Assembly (NCBI GenBank): GCA_902801885.1
Contig: CADCJX010000010.1
Coordinates: 37,588-101,587, forward strand
Direction: 5' to 3'
Length of the DNA: 64,000 bases
Source: an uncultured Bacteroidia bacterium
GTDB taxonomy: Bacteria > Bacteroidota > Bacteroidia > Bacteroidales > UBA932
Under the pieces are notes generated by a model. That model was not told the DNA's origin. It worked only from the letters and a program-made list of their open reading frames with translations, and did no database searches. Below are positions 34,931 through 44,067 of the stretch, piece after piece (position 1 is the stretch's first letter; every line of letters starts with the position of its first letter). Position numbers and translations under genes: made by a program.

Positions 34931-36346
34931 ATGTATTTTCTTGCTTTTGACCTGGGAGCCACCAGCGGAAGGGCCATTCTCGGAAAGATCGAGGGCGGCA
35001 TTCTTGGCTCCGAAGAGATCTACCGTTTCCCTAACTCGGTGAAGGAAGACGGCGGAAAGTATTATTGGGATATATATTCCCTGTTCGACCATTTCAAGTC
35101 TGCCTTGAAGGTAGTCGCCTCCAAGGGAGTCAAGATCGAGTCGATAGGAATCGACACATGGGGAGTGGATTTCGGTTGCATCGGAGCTGACGGAGAGATC
35201 CTCGGCCTGCCGCGTGCCTATCGTGATCCCTACACCGAAGGCATCCCTGAAGAGGTGTTCAAGATCATACCCAAGAAGGAACTTTACGGCGTCACCGGTA
35301 CCCAGATCATGAATTTCAACACGATCTTCCAGATCTATGCCCAGCACAAGGATCCTGAATCTCCGATTCACAAGGCTGCCGAGATCCTGTTCATGCCTGA
35401 CCTCATGGCCTACATGCTGACGGGCGAAAGGGTATGTGAATATACTGACGCATCTACTTCCGGTCTTATCGACCCGAGGACGAGGGATTTCGACAGGAGC
35501 CTGCTTGCACGCCTGGGAATCGATCCGAAGATACTGAAACCCATCGTCCAGCCAGGAACGAAGGTAGGTATGCTCAAGGAGGAGATCTGCGAGGAGACCG
35601 GCATAGAACCGGTTCCGGTAATCGCGGTAGCCGGCCATGACACTGCTTCCGCAATCGCGGCCGTACCTGCTCAGGACGAGCACTTCGCCTATCTCAGCAG
35701 TGGAACATGGAGCCTGATGGGTATCGAGTCCCCCGTACCTGTCATCAACGACAAGTCCTATGAATATAATGTCACGAATGAGGGTGGTATCGAGGGTACT
35801 ACCAGGTTCCTCAAGAACATCACCGGTATGTGGCTCCTCGAGCAGAGCCGCAAGACTTGGGCAGCTGAAGGAAGGGAGTACAATTATGCCCAGATAGAGC
35901 AGATGGGACGGGATGAGATAGATTTCCCGTCCACCATCGATCCTGATGATCCTCGTTTCGCTGCTCCGAAGGACATGGATGCCGAGATCAAGGCCGCCCT
36001 TGCAGAGTCAGGTCAGAAGGTGCCGGAGAATGATGCCCAGATGATAAGCTGTATCTATCACAGCCTCACTAAAAAATACAAGGAGGTTATAAGCATGCTG
36101 CAGGGATTTGCTTCCTTTACCATTGACAAACTCCACGTGATCGGCGGAGGTTCAGCCAACAAACTGGTCAGCCAGCTTACAGCCGACACTCTCGGAATCC
36201 CCGTGATTGCCGGCCCGGTGGAAGGTACAGCGATAGGCAACATAATGATCCAGGCAAAGGTAGCTGGCCTGGTCAAGGATCGCTGGGAGATGCGCCGTAT
36301 CATCGGAAACTCCATTGAGACAAAGACTTATTATCCAAACAATTAA
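34931..36346 (+). CDS. rhaB: L-rhamnulokinase
   Basis: This 471-residue FGGY-family kinase phosphorylates L-rhamnulose at C1. The N-terminal ATPase-fold start is MYFLAFDLGATSGRAILGKI. ESIGIDTWGVDFGCIGADG and the Asp of AGHDTASAIAA (catalytic base region) are present, as is the C-terminal IGGGSANKLVSQLTADTLG nucleotide site. I chose MYFLAFDL; an in-frame ATG 30 codons upstream reads through the promoter region. It lies 11 bases before rhaA. Fuculokinase is less likely given the partner gene. Confidence 0.93.
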   Translation: MYFLAFDLGATSGRAILGKIEGGILGSEEIYRFPNSVKEDGGKYYWDIYSLFDHFKSALKVVASKGVKIESIGIDTWGVDFGCIGADGEILGLPRAYRDPYTEGIPEEVFKIIPKKELYGVTGTQIMNFNTIFQIYAQHKDPESPIHKAAEILFMPDLMAYMLTGERVCEYTDASTSGLIDPRTRDFDRSLLARLGIDPKILKPIVQPGTKVGMLKEEICEETGIEPVPVIAVAGHDTASAIAAVPAQDEHFAYLSSGTWSLMGIESPVPVINDKSYEYNVTNEGGIEGTTRFLKNITGMWLLEQSRKTWAAEGREYNYAQIEQMGRDEIDFPSTIDPDDPRFAAPKDMDAEIKAALAESGQKVPENDAQMISCIYHSLTKKYKEVISMLQGFASFTIDKLHVIGGGSANKLVSQLTADTLGIPVIAGPVEGTAIGNIMIQAKVAGLVKDRWEMRRIIGNSIETKTYYPNN

Positions 36347-36357
36347 TATCCAAGAAT

Positions 36358-37608
36358 ATGAACGAGCAAAAAATCATCCAGGCCTACGAGATGGCCAAGG
36401 AGCGCTACGCTGCCATTGGTGTCGATACCGACAAGGCTATCGAGCAGCTTGAGAAGCAGCAGATTTCCCTCCATTGCTGGCAGACTGACGACGTGATGGG
36501 ATTCGAGAGCAACGCCGGTCTTTCAGGAGGAATCCAGACCACCGGCAACTATCCGGGACGTGCGCGCAACATCGACGAGGTCCGTGCCGACCTGGAGTTC
36601 GTTAAGACTCTTCTAGCCGGCAACCACCGCATCAACCTCCATGAGATCTATGGAGATTTCGGAGGAAAGTTCGTCGATCGTGACGAGGTCGGTGTCGAGC
36701 ATTTCCAGAGCTGGATCGAGTGGGCCAAGGCCAACAATTTTAAGCTTGACTTCAATTCCACCTCTTTCGGCCATCCTAAGAGCGGGGACCTCTCCCTTGC
36801 CAATCCCGATCCTGCTATCCGCGAGTTCTGGATCGAGCACACAAAGCGCTGCCGCCGCATCGCCGACGCGATGGGTAAGGCCCAGGGTGATCCCTGTATC
36901 ATGAACATCTGGGTCCATGACGGCCAGAAGGACTACACTGTCAACCGCAAGAAGTACCGTGAGATACTGGCAGACTCCCTCGACGAAATCCTGAAAGAGG
37001 ACCTGCCCGGCATGAAGAGCTGCGTTGAAGCCAAACTGTTCGGTATCGGTCTTGAAAGCTACACGGTCGGTTCCATGGACTTCTTCGAGGGATACTGCGC
37101 CTCCAGGAAGGTTATCTATACCCTTGACACAGGCCATTACGAGCCCACCGAGAATGTGGCTGACAAGGTATCCTCCTTGCTTCTCTACGTTCCTGAACTG
37201 ATGCTCCACGTGAGCCGCCCTGTCCGTTGGGACTCCGACCATGTGACCATCATGAACGACATGACCCTGGACTTCTTCAAGGAGCTTGTCCGTGCAGAAG
37301 CCCTGCACCGCGCCCATGTCGGTCTGGACTATTTCGATGCTTCAATCAACCGTATAGGTGCCTATATCATCGGAACCCGCGCCACCCAGAAGTGCATCCT
37401 CAGCGCCCTTCTTGAGCCTCTTGCCAAGCTTCGCGAGTATGAGGCCGAAGGCAAGGGCTTCCAGAAACTCGCCCTTCTCGAAGAGGCCAAGACCCTTCCT
37501 TTCGGTGCCGTGTTCGATTATTTCAACTGCAAGAACGGAGTTCCCGTAGGCGAGGAGTTCATCCCTTGCATCGAGAAGTACGAGAAGGAAGTTACCTCCA
37601 AAAGGTAG
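36358..37608 (+). CDS. rhaA: L-rhamnose isomerase
   Basis: This 416-residue TIM-barrel isomerase converts L-rhamnose to L-rhamnulose. Metal and substrate motifs are clear: SLHCWQTDDVMGFE at the N-terminus, RINLHEIYGDF, DFNSTSFGHPKSGDLSLANP, NIWVHDGQKD, EAKLFGIGLESYTVGS, DTGHYEPTENV and VRWDSDHVTIMND. The length is normal. It follows rhaB and ends 2 bases before the convergent SIS gene. No rhaD aldolase or rhamnose permease follows, unlike many Bacteroides loci. Confidence 0.95.
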   Translation: MNEQKIIQAYEMAKERYAAIGVDTDKAIEQLEKQQISLHCWQTDDVMGFESNAGLSGGIQTTGNYPGRARNIDEVRADLEFVKTLLAGNHRINLHEIYGDFGGKFVDRDEVGVEHFQSWIEWAKANNFKLDFNSTSFGHPKSGDLSLANPDPAIREFWIEHTKRCRRIADAMGKAQGDPCIMNIWVHDGQKDYTVNRKKYREILADSLDEILKEDLPGMKSCVEAKLFGIGLESYTVGSMDFFEGYCASRKVIYTLDTGHYEPTENVADKVSSLLLYVPELMLHVSRPVRWDSDHVTIMNDMTLDFFKELVRAEALHRAHVGLDYFDASINRIGAYIIGTRATQKCILSALLEPLAKLREYEAEGKGFQKLALLEEAKTLPFGAVFDYFNCKNGVPVGEEFIPCIEKYEKEVTSKR

Positions 37609-37610
37609 TA

Positions 37611-38195
37611 CTATTCGGAAAGCAAGGCTTCGATGGCCTCGATGAGGATGTGGATGACTTTGATGTGGATCTCCTGGATCCGGTCAGAATGAGGGGCATC
37701 GGAAGCCATTATGGAAACATCGGAAAGGGCGGACAGTGTCTGCCCTTTCTTTGATGTCAGGGCGATCACCTTCATCCCAGCCTGTTTCGAGGCCTGGGCA
37801 GCCTTGACTACATTAGCGGACGTTCCGCTTGTGCTGATTGCCAGAAGTACGTCACCGCTCTTCCCGAAAGCCTGGACCCACCTGGAAAACACATCCTCAA
37901 ATGAATAGTCATTGCCGGTGCAGGTAAGGTATGCAGGATCGTTGATGGCCATGGCAGGCAGCGGCCTGCGGTCATTCCTGAAGCGTCCGGTAAGCTCTTC
38001 CGCGAAATGGGTGGCGTCGCACAGGGAACCTCCGTTCCCGCAACTGATGATCTTGCCTCCATCATGAAGACATTCAGCCATCATGGCGGCGGCATCCTTG
38101 ATCGCTGAGACTGTCCCAGGGTCTTCGATGAATGACTCAAGTTCATTCCTGGCCTCGCCCAGGCTGTGAGTTATTATTGTCTCGATATCTTTCAT
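37611..38195 (-). CDS. gmhA: SIS domain sugar-phosphate isomerase (GmhA-like)
   Basis: This 194-residue protein is built like sedoheptulose-7-phosphate isomerase (GmhA). It shows the phosphosugar loop CGNGGSLCDATHFAEELTGR, FRNDRRPLPAMAIND, and ISTSGTSANVVKAAQASKQ with AITSKKGQ-like continuation, and a C-terminal HILIEAIEALLSE. GmhA starts heptose synthesis for lipopolysaccharide. Here it is the third gene of a MFS-ROK-SIS set, with a 6-base gap to ROK, which argues for a catabolic or sugar-recycling role instead. No other heptose genes are nearby. Confidence 0.8.
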   Translation of the reverse strand: MKDIETIITHSLGEARNELESFIEDPGTVSAIKDAAAMMAECLHDGGKIISCGNGGSLCDATHFAEELTGRFRNDRRPLPAMAINDPAYLTCTGNDYSFEDVFSRWVQAFGKSGDVLLAISTSGTSANVVKAAQASKQAGMKVIALTSKKGQTLSALSDVSIMASDAPHSDRIQEIHIKVIHILIEAIEALLSE

Positions 38196-38201
38196 CTCTT
38201 C

Positions 38202-39170
38202 TTATTCCAAACTAGCCGCGATAGACAGGGCTGCATAGTCTCCGATGGATTCTCCAAGTTCGGCCGGAACTATCCTGCAGACCTTGTTTGCAAGTGGCAG
38301 GGCTTCCTTTTCCAGAATCTCTTCCACCAATGGCTTGAATATATCTTCGTTCCGTGCGTAGATGCTGCCGATCACTATGACTTCCGGGTTGAGGATGTCT
38401 ATGACCACCGCAAGGCCTTTGCCAAGCTGCCTGGCGCTGATGCGGTAGACTTCACTTGCAAGGGAATCTCCGTCCCTGGCCGCCTGGGCGACTGTCTTTG
38501 CCGTTATCTTTTCAAGGTCACCGTCCGGACACCATGAGACACTTCCTCCCATCTGGAACCTTTCCCTGGCCATGGACTGTGCGAGCTGCCGGATTCCTCC
38601 TCCGCTGCAGAAACCCTCGAACGAACCCGCCTTGCCGTAACCCACGGGACCATATTCATCGAGCCGGATGTGTCCAAGTTCTCCGGCATTGTCATTGGTC
38701 CCCGTGTAAAGCTTCCCGTCCAGAATCAACCCGGCCCCGAGACCGGTTCCGAAGGTCATGAAGATCATGTTCCGGCTACCCCTTCCGGCTCCGAATTTCC
38801 ATTCGGCGAGTGCGCAGGCATTTGCATCGTTGTGGACTGCTGCCTTGACATGGAACTCCTTCGACAGTATCTTGACTATTGGAATATTGTCCCAGCCGGG
38901 CAGGTTCGGTGGAGACATGATCACTCCGGTCCTGCTGTCAAGAGGACCCCCGCAACTGATTCCAATCGCTTCCATCCCGCTTTCCGGGATGCCGTTTCTT
39001 TCAAGAACGGCACGGATCGAGTCCTTTATCTCCTGGATTGTCTCCCTGACTCCGGTGGTAGGGAAGGCCAACTTGTCCTTTATTACCAAGCCTTCTCCTG
39101 AAGGTATTCCGATGGTGACCGCGCACTTCGTGCCACCGATGTCGACTCCGAGCAGTACTTTTTCTGTCAT
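38202..39170 (-). CDS. ROK family sugar kinase
   Basis: This 322-residue ROK kinase has the phosphate motif LLGVDIGGTKCAVTIG near the N-terminus, the substrate motif VHNDANACALAEWKFGAG with catalytic Asp, and TFGTGLGAGLILDGKL. The usual zinc motif (GH...CxCGxxGC) is altered: GHIRLDEYGPVGYGKAGSFE keeps the first His but lacks the Cys cluster, with a single Cys at EGFCSGGG. No DNA-binding domain precedes it, so it is a kinase and not a repressor. The substrate is unknown; glucose, fructose, allose or N-acetyl sugars are possible. Confidence 0.85.
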   Translation of the reverse strand: MTEKVLLGVDIGGTKCAVTIGIPSGEGLVIKDKLAFPTTGVRETIQEIKDSIRAVLERNGIPESGMEAIGISCGGPLDSRTGVIMSPPNLPGWDNIPIVKILSKEFHVKAAVHNDANACALAEWKFGAGRGSRNMIFMTFGTGLGAGLILDGKLYTGTNDNAGELGHIRLDEYGPVGYGKAGSFEGFCSGGGIRQLAQSMARERFQMGGSVSWCPDGDLEKITAKTVAQAARDGDSLASEVYRISARQLGKGLAVVIDILNPEVIVIGSIYARNEDIFKPLVEEILEKEALPLANKVCRIVPAELGESIGDYAALSIAASLE

Positions 39171-39176
39171 TTCTTT

Positions 39177-40343
39177 CTATGAATTTGACCTGGCTTTTCT
39201 GATAAATGGAATAAGGATGACCATGAACAGCCATGCGGCCGCCAGGGCTATGATTGCCGGGGCCTGCTGGCCGGAAGCGTCCGTTATCACTCCAAGCAAG
39301 GGAGTGATGACACCACCTCCACAGACTCCTACGATCAGGAGTGAAGACACTTCGTTTGTCTTCTCAGGAACCCTCAGCATCGATGTGGAGAAAACTATCG
39401 AGAATAGGTTCGAATAGCCTAGTCCGAACAGGGCTACCAGGATGAGGATAAAGACGAGGCCTTTGGCGAACACCAGGCCCACCAGGCTGGCAAGGGCCAG
39501 GACAGCGCTCCCTGTGAAAAACTTTGGGGCGGAGTATTTCATGAGTATGATGCCGCCCAGGAATGCACCGATTGTCCTTGCGAGGAAATAGACGCTGTTG
39601 CCCATTCCGGCTTTTTCAAGCGGAAGGGCGCAGCGTTCCTGGAGGAGTTTCGGGAAGGTAACTCCCATCCCGACATCGACCCCGACAAGGACCAGTATGC
39701 CGATGAAGAACATGACTATGTACTTGTCTTTCAGCAGGGAAAAAGTCCTTCCGAAAGAGATGTCGGAAGCCTTGATCTCGGGCTCCTTTATTTGGGAGAG
39801 CGCTAACCACACCATGCCCAGCAAGGTGATGGCGGCATAGGCCGGGAAGACCATCTTCCATCCGAAAACTCCTCCAGCGAAAGCTGCCGTCAAGATCGGA
39901 CCGAGGAAGGAACTGATGGCCTTGATGAATTGTCCCAGGGTCATGGTCCCAGTCAGTTTGTCGGATGATACTACGCTGCTTACCAGCGGATTCAGAGCAA
40001 CCTGAAGAATAGTGTTCCCAATCCCCAGCATCGTGAAGGCGATCAATACAAAGGTGAAATCGTACCTGATGGCCGGGATCAGCATGGCGACGGCTGTCAC
40101 TCCGAAACTGAGAAGGACGGTCTTTTTCCTGCCTATCTTGTTCATGAGGATCCCGGTCGGTATGGAAAGGATCAGGAACCAAAGAAAGCATGAAAGCGAT
40201 ATCAGTCCTGCAACCTTGTCGTTCATGCCGGAGAAATCCGCTTTTACATAATTGGTTGCAACACCTACAATGTCCACGAACCCCATTATGAAGAAACCGA
40301 ACATTACAGGGAGGATGGCCTTGTTGAATCTTGAATCGGGCAT
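39177..40343 (-). CDS. MFS sugar transporter
   Basis: This 388-residue protein has about twelve membrane segments and the MFS loop motif GILMNKIGRKKTVLLSFG between helices 2 and 3. The start MFGFFIMGFVDIVGVATNYVK resembles the FucP/sugar-H+ symporter branch found in Bacteroidetes. It is the first gene of the MFS-ROK-SIS set (6-base gap to ROK), so the transported compound is probably the sugar phosphorylated by the ROK kinase. It diverges from the phosphodiesterase gene at 40425. Confidence 0.88.
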   Translation of the reverse strand: MPDSRFNKAILPVMFGFFIMGFVDIVGVATNYVKADFSGMNDKVAGLISLSCFLWFLILSIPTGILMNKIGRKKTVLLSFGVTAVAMLIPAIRYDFTFVLIAFTMLGIGNTILQVALNPLVSSVVSSDKLTGTMTLGQFIKAISSFLGPILTAAFAGGVFGWKMVFPAYAAITLLGMVWLALSQIKEPEIKASDISFGRTFSLLKDKYIVMFFIGILVLVGVDVGMGVTFPKLLQERCALPLEKAGMGNSVYFLARTIGAFLGGIILMKYSAPKFFTGSAVLALASLVGLVFAKGLVFILILVALFGLGYSNLFSIVFSTSMLRVPEKTNEVSSLLIVGVCGGGVITPLLGVITDASGQQAPAIIALAAAWLFMVILIPFIRKARSNS

Positions 40344-40424
40344 GGTCTCGAGAGATATTGTTCGTTAAAAGTAACGATTATTATTCAAATAATCATTATA
40401 TTGGTAAGCAAAACCACATAAGAC

Positions 40425-41384
40425 ATGTCAATTTCCAGAAGAGATTTTTTCAAGAAAAGTCTGGTCGCCGGTGCCGGTGCTGCAGCTGCGACCATGATTG
40501 GCCCGTTCGCACTCGAAGCTGAAGCCAAGAAGGGGAAAGTCAGGATCCCAAAAGCCAGGAGGGTTATTGTAATGACATTCGACGGAATACGGGTGGATGG
40601 CCTGGCGAAGGCCAGGACTCCAAACATCGACACCCTTATCGCAGAGGGTTCCGCTTCGTATCTGACACGTGATGTGATGCCTTCCATCACCCTGCCTAAT
40701 TACACCAGTCACCTGACCGGGGCGGGGCCGGAGGTCCATGGAGTCGCAACAAACGGCTGGAAGGTCGATGACTATAAGCTCGCCCCGGTCCAGACGGATG
40801 CGGACGGATATTTCCCGTCAGTGTACAAGGAACTCAAGGAGAATGTTCCAGGCATAAAGACAGCCTATTACTGGAATTGGCAGCCATTGATCAATGCATT
40901 GAACCCCAAGTACATGGATGACAAGCTCCTGACCAGTGATGAAGGCTATGCCGCCCTTTTCGACAGGGCGATCACATACATTTCAGCCAACAGGAATGAC
41001 AAGTTGTTCATGTTCATCTACAACGGACATACCGATGAGGTCGGCCATAAGCATTCCTGGATGTCTCCTGAGTACATCCGTTCAATCGAGGAAGGGGATG
41101 TACAGGTCGGGAAGGTTATCGACTTCCTTAAAAAGGAAGGCCTTTATGAAGATAGCCATCTTATGTTCATCACCGACCATGGTGGAATCAACAAGGGTCA
41201 CGGCGGTGTGAGCCCTGAAGAAATGATAGTCCCCTGGGTGATCAAAGGCCCCGGTATCAAGGAAGGGTTCACTATCGAAGAGGCCAACAACACTGTCAAC
41301 ACGGCTTCCACAATCCTGAAACTCTTTGGTGTTGAGCAGCCGCTTTGCTGGACCGGGGAGGTGCCGATGTCCATCTTCAAATAG
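40425..41384 (+). CDS. Tat-exported alkaline phosphatase/phosphodiesterase family protein, copy 1
   Basis: This 319-residue protein begins with a twin-arginine signal (SRRDFFKKSLVAGAGAAAATM, about 1-35). The nucleotide pyrophosphatase/phosphodiesterase core has metal Asp in MTFDGIRVDG, probable nucleophile Thr in SITLPNYTSHLTG, and metal residues in HTDEVGH and ITDHGG...KGHGG. All expected motifs are present. A near twin of the same length lies at 43104, and a GH32 gene lies between the two. The first 35 bases of the two genes are identical. The substrate is unknown. Confidence 0.88.
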   Translation: MSISRRDFFKKSLVAGAGAAAATMIGPFALEAEAKKGKVRIPKARRVIVMTFDGIRVDGLAKARTPNIDTLIAEGSASYLTRDVMPSITLPNYTSHLTGAGPEVHGVATNGWKVDDYKLAPVQTDADGYFPSVYKELKENVPGIKTAYYWNWQPLINALNPKYMDDKLLTSDEGYAALFDRAITYISANRNDKLFMFIYNGHTDEVGHKHSWMSPEYIRSIEEGDVQVGKVIDFLKKEGLYEDSHLMFITDHGGINKGHGGVSPEEMIVPWVIKGPGIKEGFTIEEANNTVNTASTILKLFGVEQPLCWTGEVPMSIFK

Positions 41385-41395
41385 ATCCCCGTGCC

Positions 41396-43090
41396 ATGAA
41401 GAAACTGATGCTTTCTCTCGCTGTCATGCTTGCCGGCCTGGTCCTTTATGCCCAGGCTCCGGAAATCCTTTCTTCAAGGCACGCGATGCTCCGGCTTGAT
41501 GTAAAGGACAAGTACCTTCTGATTCCCGTGCAGGAGTCTGAGAGCATTTCGTCTGTCAAGGTCATCGTCTCAGGAGAACAGAAGCAAGCTTTCAACATCC
41601 GTCTTGCATCTTCAAAGGTCGATTATTTCGTACCTCTCGACATACAGCGCTTCGGGTCTGACAAGATAGTCCTTGATTTCTCGATAAGGAAAGAAGGACT
41701 GACCAGCGAGGCTCTCAAGGACTATGTATGCTGGTGGGAGATCCGTCAGGATGATAATTTCGACACCGCCAACAGGGAACGTTTCCGTCCTGTATATCAC
41801 CATACTCCCGTGTACGGTTGGATGAACGATCCTAACGGAATGTTCTACAAGGATGGATTGTATCATCTTTATTACCAGTGGAACCCGTATGGGTCCCAAT
41901 GGGAGAACATGACCTGGGGACATTCTGTTTCCCATGACTTGATCCATTGGGACGCCATGCCTGCTGCGATTGAGCCTGATGCCCTTGGAACAATATTCAG
42001 TGGCTCGTGTGTGGTGGACCTCGCTAACACTTCCGGCCAAGGAAGGGGAACCGTTGCCGCCCTGTTTACATCCGCAGGAACTAACCAGACCCAGTCCCTT
42101 GCTTTTTCCGGGGATGACGGCAAGTCTTTCGTAAAGTATGCATCCAATCCCGTGATTACATCAGACATCAAGGATTTTCGCGATCCCAAGGCTTTCTGGA
42201 ACCAGGAGATAGGGAAGTGGAACCTGATCCTTGCTGCAGGAGACGAGATGAGGATATATTCGTCACCTGACCTTGTTTCTTGGAAATACGAAAGTTCCTT
42301 TGGCAAGGGATATGGCGAGCATTCCGGTGTCTGGGAGTGTCCCGACCTGTTCAAACTCAATGTCCGTGGTACCGACCGCCAGTTGTGGATGCTTGTCTGC
42401 AACACCAACGGAATTCCCTCAGGAGGAAGCGGGACCCAGTATTTCATCGGCAGTTTTGACGGTCATGAGTTCAGGACCGACCAGAAAGAAACGCTCTGGA
42501 TGGATTACGGAAAGGACCATTATGCAACAGTGACTTTTGACAATGCTCCGGGAGGCAGGAGGATAGCCATGGCATGGATGAGCAACTGGCAATACGCTGG
42601 CGTCGTCCCTACCATGCAGTTCCGTTCAGCCAACAGCATTCCCCGCGACCTGGACATCTTCGAGCATGACGGCCGTTACTACTGCGGAGTCACTCCGTCT
42701 ACCGAGATGTCGGCTCTTCGTGGCAGGAAGGTCAAGAACCCTTCTGAAACCTGTGAGATAGTTGTCGATCTTAAGGGGAACGCCGAGATTGTCCTCTCAA
42801 ATCCCAAAGGGGAAAAGATCGTCATGGAATATGATCCCAAGGCTGGTACTTTCTCGATGGACAGGACCCTGAGTGGGGACACCTCCTTCCACAAGGATTT
42901 TCCTGCCAAGACAGTCGCTCCCGTCCATGGAACACTTAAGCAGCTGCGCATCTTTGTCGACAAGTGCAGCATCGAAGTCTTTGATGCTGATGGCAAGATG
43001 GCTATGACAAACCTCGTGTTCCCTTCCGAACCTTATTCGACCATAAAGGCCAAAGGCGGGAGAGCAACGGTGTATTCGATCGAGCAATAA
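41396..43090 (+). CDS. glycoside hydrolase family 32 (levanase/inulinase/invertase type)
   Basis: This 564-residue secreted enzyme hydrolyses beta-fructosides. It has a signal peptide (1-20, LVLYAQ) and an N-terminal beta region (about 22-120, DUF4980-like). The five-bladed propeller starts at GWMNDPNG (nucleophile Asp145), with FRDPKAFW (transition-state Asp) and WECPDLF (acid/base Glu). A C-terminal beta-sandwich includes LRIFVDKCSIEVFDADG. I chose MKKLMLSL as start because it gives a clean signal peptide. It begins 11 bases after copy 1 of the phosphodiesterase and ends 13 bases before copy 2. Substrate (levan, inulin or sucrose) is not decidable. Confidence 0.93.
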   Translation: MKKLMLSLAVMLAGLVLYAQAPEILSSRHAMLRLDVKDKYLLIPVQESESISSVKVIVSGEQKQAFNIRLASSKVDYFVPLDIQRFGSDKIVLDFSIRKEGLTSEALKDYVCWWEIRQDDNFDTANRERFRPVYHHTPVYGWMNDPNGMFYKDGLYHLYYQWNPYGSQWENMTWGHSVSHDLIHWDAMPAAIEPDALGTIFSGSCVVDLANTSGQGRGTVAALFTSAGTNQTQSLAFSGDDGKSFVKYASNPVITSDIKDFRDPKAFWNQEIGKWNLILAAGDEMRIYSSPDLVSWKYESSFGKGYGEHSGVWECPDLFKLNVRGTDRQLWMLVCNTNGIPSGGSGTQYFIGSFDGHEFRTDQKETLWMDYGKDHYATVTFDNAPGGRRIAMAWMSNWQYAGVVPTMQFRSANSIPRDLDIFEHDGRYYCGVTPSTEMSALRGRKVKNPSETCEIVVDLKGNAEIVLSNPKGEKIVMEYDPKAGTFSMDRTLSGDTSFHKDFPAKTVAPVHGTLKQLRIFVDKCSIEVFDADGKMAMTNLVFPSEPYSTIKAKGGRATVYSIEQ

Positions 43091-43103
43091 AATATTATCA
43101 ATC

Positions 43104-44063
43104 ATGTCAATTTCCAGAAGAGATTTTTTCAAGAAAAGCCTGGTTGCAGGAGCCGGTGCGGCAGCCGCAACAATGATCGGTCCCTTGGCCCTCGAGGCTG
43201 ATGCCAAGAAGGCTGCGAAAAAGATCCGCAAGGCGAAAAGAGTTATAATCATGACCTTTGACGGCATCCGTGTCGATGGTCTCGCTCAGGCCAGGACTCC
43301 CAACATCGATTCACTGATCGCTTCAGGTTCCACATCTTACACTACCAGGGACGTGATGCCTTCGATTACGCTTCCTAACTACACAAGCCACCTGACCGGC
43401 GCCGGTCCCGAGGTCCATGGAGTGGCTACCAATGGATGGAAAGTCGATGACTTCAAGCTCCAGGCCGTCGAAAGGGATGAGGACGGCTATTTCCCTTCAG
43501 TATTCAAGGTTCTGAAGGACAATGTCCCCGGGATCAAGACTGCATACTACTGGAACTGGCTTCCACTCATCAATGGGATGAATCCCAAGTACATTGATGA
43601 TAAACTATCGGCAGGTGACGAAGGTTATCCAGCCTTGTATGACAGGGCGATGGAATATATCGCCGCCAACAGGAACGAAAAGATGTTCATGTTCCTTTAC
43701 AACGTCCACACTGACCATGTCGGCCACACTTCGGCATGGATGTCCCCTGAGTACATTGAGTCAATCGAGGAGGGTGATGTGCAGGTAGGCCGCATGCTTG
43801 ACTTCCTCAAGAGGGAAGGCCTTTATGAAGACACCCACATACTCTGGATCACGGACCACGGCGGAATCGGTAAAGGCCATGGTGGAGTGAGCCCCGAGGA
43901 GATGATAGTACCTTGGATCATCGAAGGTCCCGGTATAAAGAAGGGATTCACCATCGAGGAGGCTAACAACACAGTCAACACAGCATCGACTGTACTTAAG
44001 CTGTTCGGGGTGGAGCAGCCTCTTTGCTGGACCGGCGAAGTGCCGATGTCTATCTTTGAATAA
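43104..44063 (+). CDS. Tat-exported alkaline phosphatase/phosphodiesterase family protein, copy 2
   Basis: Paralogue of the protein at 40425 with the same 319-residue length, Tat signal and metal motifs (MTFDGIRVDG, SITLPNYTSHLTG, HTDHVGH, ITDHGG...KGHGG). By eye roughly four residues in five are identical. Differences are spread through the whole protein, for example SAGDEGYPALYDRAMEYIAA in place of the copy 1 version. This suggests an old duplication under selection, not a recent assembly artefact. It ends 4 bases before the convergent GDSL gene. Confidence 0.88.
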   Translation: MSISRRDFFKKSLVAGAGAAAATMIGPLALEADAKKAAKKIRKAKRVIIMTFDGIRVDGLAQARTPNIDSLIASGSTSYTTRDVMPSITLPNYTSHLTGAGPEVHGVATNGWKVDDFKLQAVERDEDGYFPSVFKVLKDNVPGIKTAYYWNWLPLINGMNPKYIDDKLSAGDEGYPALYDRAMEYIAANRNEKMFMFLYNVHTDHVGHTSAWMSPEYIESIEEGDVQVGRMLDFLKREGLYEDTHILWITDHGGIGKGHGGVSPEEMIVPWIIEGPGIKKGFTIEEANNTVNTASTVLKLFGVEQPLCWTGEVPMSIFE

Positions 44064-44067
44064 GATC

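Noticed and set aside
34544-35683. Long open frame of 379 codons antisense to rhaB and the AraC promoter region
   Set aside because: It lies opposite the clear rhamnulokinase gene, has no recognisable motif, and spans the divergent promoter gap. It is a reverse-strand shadow.
40344-40424. Inverted repeat GATTATT...AATAATC between the MFS and phosphodiesterase genes as an operator
   Set aside because: The region is very A/T-rich, so short symmetry is expected by chance, and no regulator gene is adjacent.
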